From JAFMDF01 sp965222705 (GTDB lineage Bacteria > Bacteroidota > Bacteroidia > Chitinophagales > Saprospiraceae), in the NCBI GenBank assembly GCA_965222705.1, contig CBDCUO010000042.1, forward strand, positions 24,245-88,244: a stretch of 64,000 nt of DNA, written 5' to 3'. Position 1 is the first letter of the stretch. Every line of letters starts with the position of its first letter. A program made the translations under genes and the position numbers. Shown here one piece after another: positions 63,435-64,000 of the stretch. The notes beneath the pieces were generated by a model. The model made no database searches. It was not told where the DNA came from and saw nothing but the letters and a program-made list of their open reading frames with translations.

Positions 63435-63633
63435 GCCAACCTCCCTTCGGTCGGCAGTCGCAGCAACGGTCAAGCGCCTGCGCCGCCGAAGTTGCCCACC
63501 CGTCCTTCCTTCGGTCGGACGCGCGCACAACTTCACGCCGACGGCCATACGCAGGACTGCGGGCGAAAAAATTTTTTCGGCTTCGCCGAAAATTTTTCCA
63601 CCCTCCGCCTGCGCCCGGCGCAGGCGCTTGACC
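63427..63633. repeat. GC-rich structured module M1 (array B)
   Basis: This is a near-identical copy of array A M1, with both stems (GTTGCTGCG/CGCAGCAAC and GGTCAAGCGCC.../...GGCGCTTGACC) intact. Differences are a few bases, mainly around the A/T-run hairpin. Confidence 0.8.
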
Positions 63634-63836
63634 GATGCGGTTGTCATCCTCCCTTCGGTCGTCCGACAACCGCATCGGTCAAGGGTCTGCGCTCCATTGC
63701 TGGTCACTCGTCCTCCCTTCGGTCAGACGAGCACCCATCAATGCGTCAACGCAATGTTGGGACTGTGGTCGGAAAAATTTTTCGGCTTCGCCGAAATTTC
63801 CCCTCCCTCCGCCCAACACAGCGCAGACCCTTGACC
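63634..63836. repeat. GC-rich structured module M3 (array B)
   Basis: This is a near-identical copy of array A M3, with the GATGCGGTTGTC and GGTCAAGGGTC stems intact. Array B thus reads M1-M3 and lacks the M2 of array A. Confidence 0.8.
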
Positions 63837-63862
63837 GTTGTGGGTAATATAAAAAAATAGAA

Positions 63863-64000
63863 ATGAACGAAATCCTAAATAAAATACTGATTGACGGTGC
63901 AGCCCTTACAATTGTAATTGGAGTATTTGCATTTATTTTCAAAAGTTGGATTTCAAAATTAATCGAAGCTAATATTGACAAGCAATTTGAAAAACGAAAA
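63863..64000 (+). CDS. Membrane-anchored protein, cut by window edge
   Basis: The reading frame runs from ATG at 63863 to the window edge without a stop (46 residues). It starts MNEILNKILIDGA, followed by one membrane helix (ALTIVIGVFAFIFKSWI) and a charged stretch (KLIEANIDKQFEKRK). It lies 26 bp after array B and so occupies the second cassette position. The family cannot be told from this part. Confidence 0.55.
   Translation, partial: MNEILNKILIDGAALTIVIGVFAFIFKSWISKLIEANIDKQFEKRK

Noticed and set aside
62126..63836. CRISPR array
   Set aside because: The repeated units are about 200 bp, adjacent without spacers, and internally folded. No cas gene is present.
63415..63860. Reading frames across array B
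   Set aside because: They repeat the frames of array A and arise from the same structured modules.

Overview
The window looks like a chromosomal segment of a member of the Bacteroidota, most likely a Saprospirales-type organism. It is AT-rich. It carries type IX secretion (T9SS) substrates with C-terminal sorting domains, a bacillithiol deacetylase, a BatA-like protein, DUF4199 proteins, a LytTR regulator, and TAnnTTTG-like promoter boxes. I saw no rRNA, tRNA or CRISPR array. The species assignment is inference.

Layout: 0-1.4 kb holds head-to-tail IS630-like elements. 1.7-11 kb is mostly housekeeping: pyrD convergent with a rimP-nusA-infB operon, a PspC-domain protein with its PadR repressor and a clear operator, and purN. 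11-16.5 kb has two lipoproteins, an IS66 element with an exact 8-bp target duplication, and a DUF5682 gene. 16.5-20.6 kb is a bioB-bioF-bioD-bioA operon. An ISL3 element just upstream has replaced the C-terminus of a metallophosphoesterase lipoprotein. 21.8-30 kb carries VOC proteins, a HerA-like ATPase, a TIM-barrel protein, a BatA-like protein and ruvB.

30-40.5 kb contains three genes (coaD and two surface or exported proteins) that are each broken by one extra base in a homopolymer. It also holds a two-AAA+ ClpB-like protein whose C-terminus resembles a release factor without its catalytic domain, and an FG-GAP T9SS protein. 40.6-46.4 kb has a LytTR regulator, a flavin monooxygenase, a glycosyltransferase, two DUF4199 proteins and a dihydroorotase-like protein lacking key metal ligands. 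46.8-51.2 kb has bshB1, miaB, a sigma-54 activator and lptE. 51.7-58 kb has a UvrD-like helicase-nuclease and a 1045-aa T9SS adhesin-like protein.

58-64 kb is the accessory region and the most interesting part. It starts with a degraded copy of the 3' end of a tyrosine recombinase gene. A 1.66-kb imperfect palindrome made of decayed transposase-like sequence follows. Next is a frameshifted but otherwise complete tyrosine recombinase with three tandem HARP-like repeats at its N-terminus. Downstream, GC-rich modules of about 200 bp occur as arrays of three and two, separated by a single small gene, with a second gene starting after the second array. The modules have long stems whose two arms change together between versions (compensatory changes), so a folded RNA or single-stranded DNA is probably being maintained. 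One gene-array junction also holds a bulged palindrome resembling an integron attC site. Together these suggest a recombinase-linked cassette system that I cannot assign to a known class.
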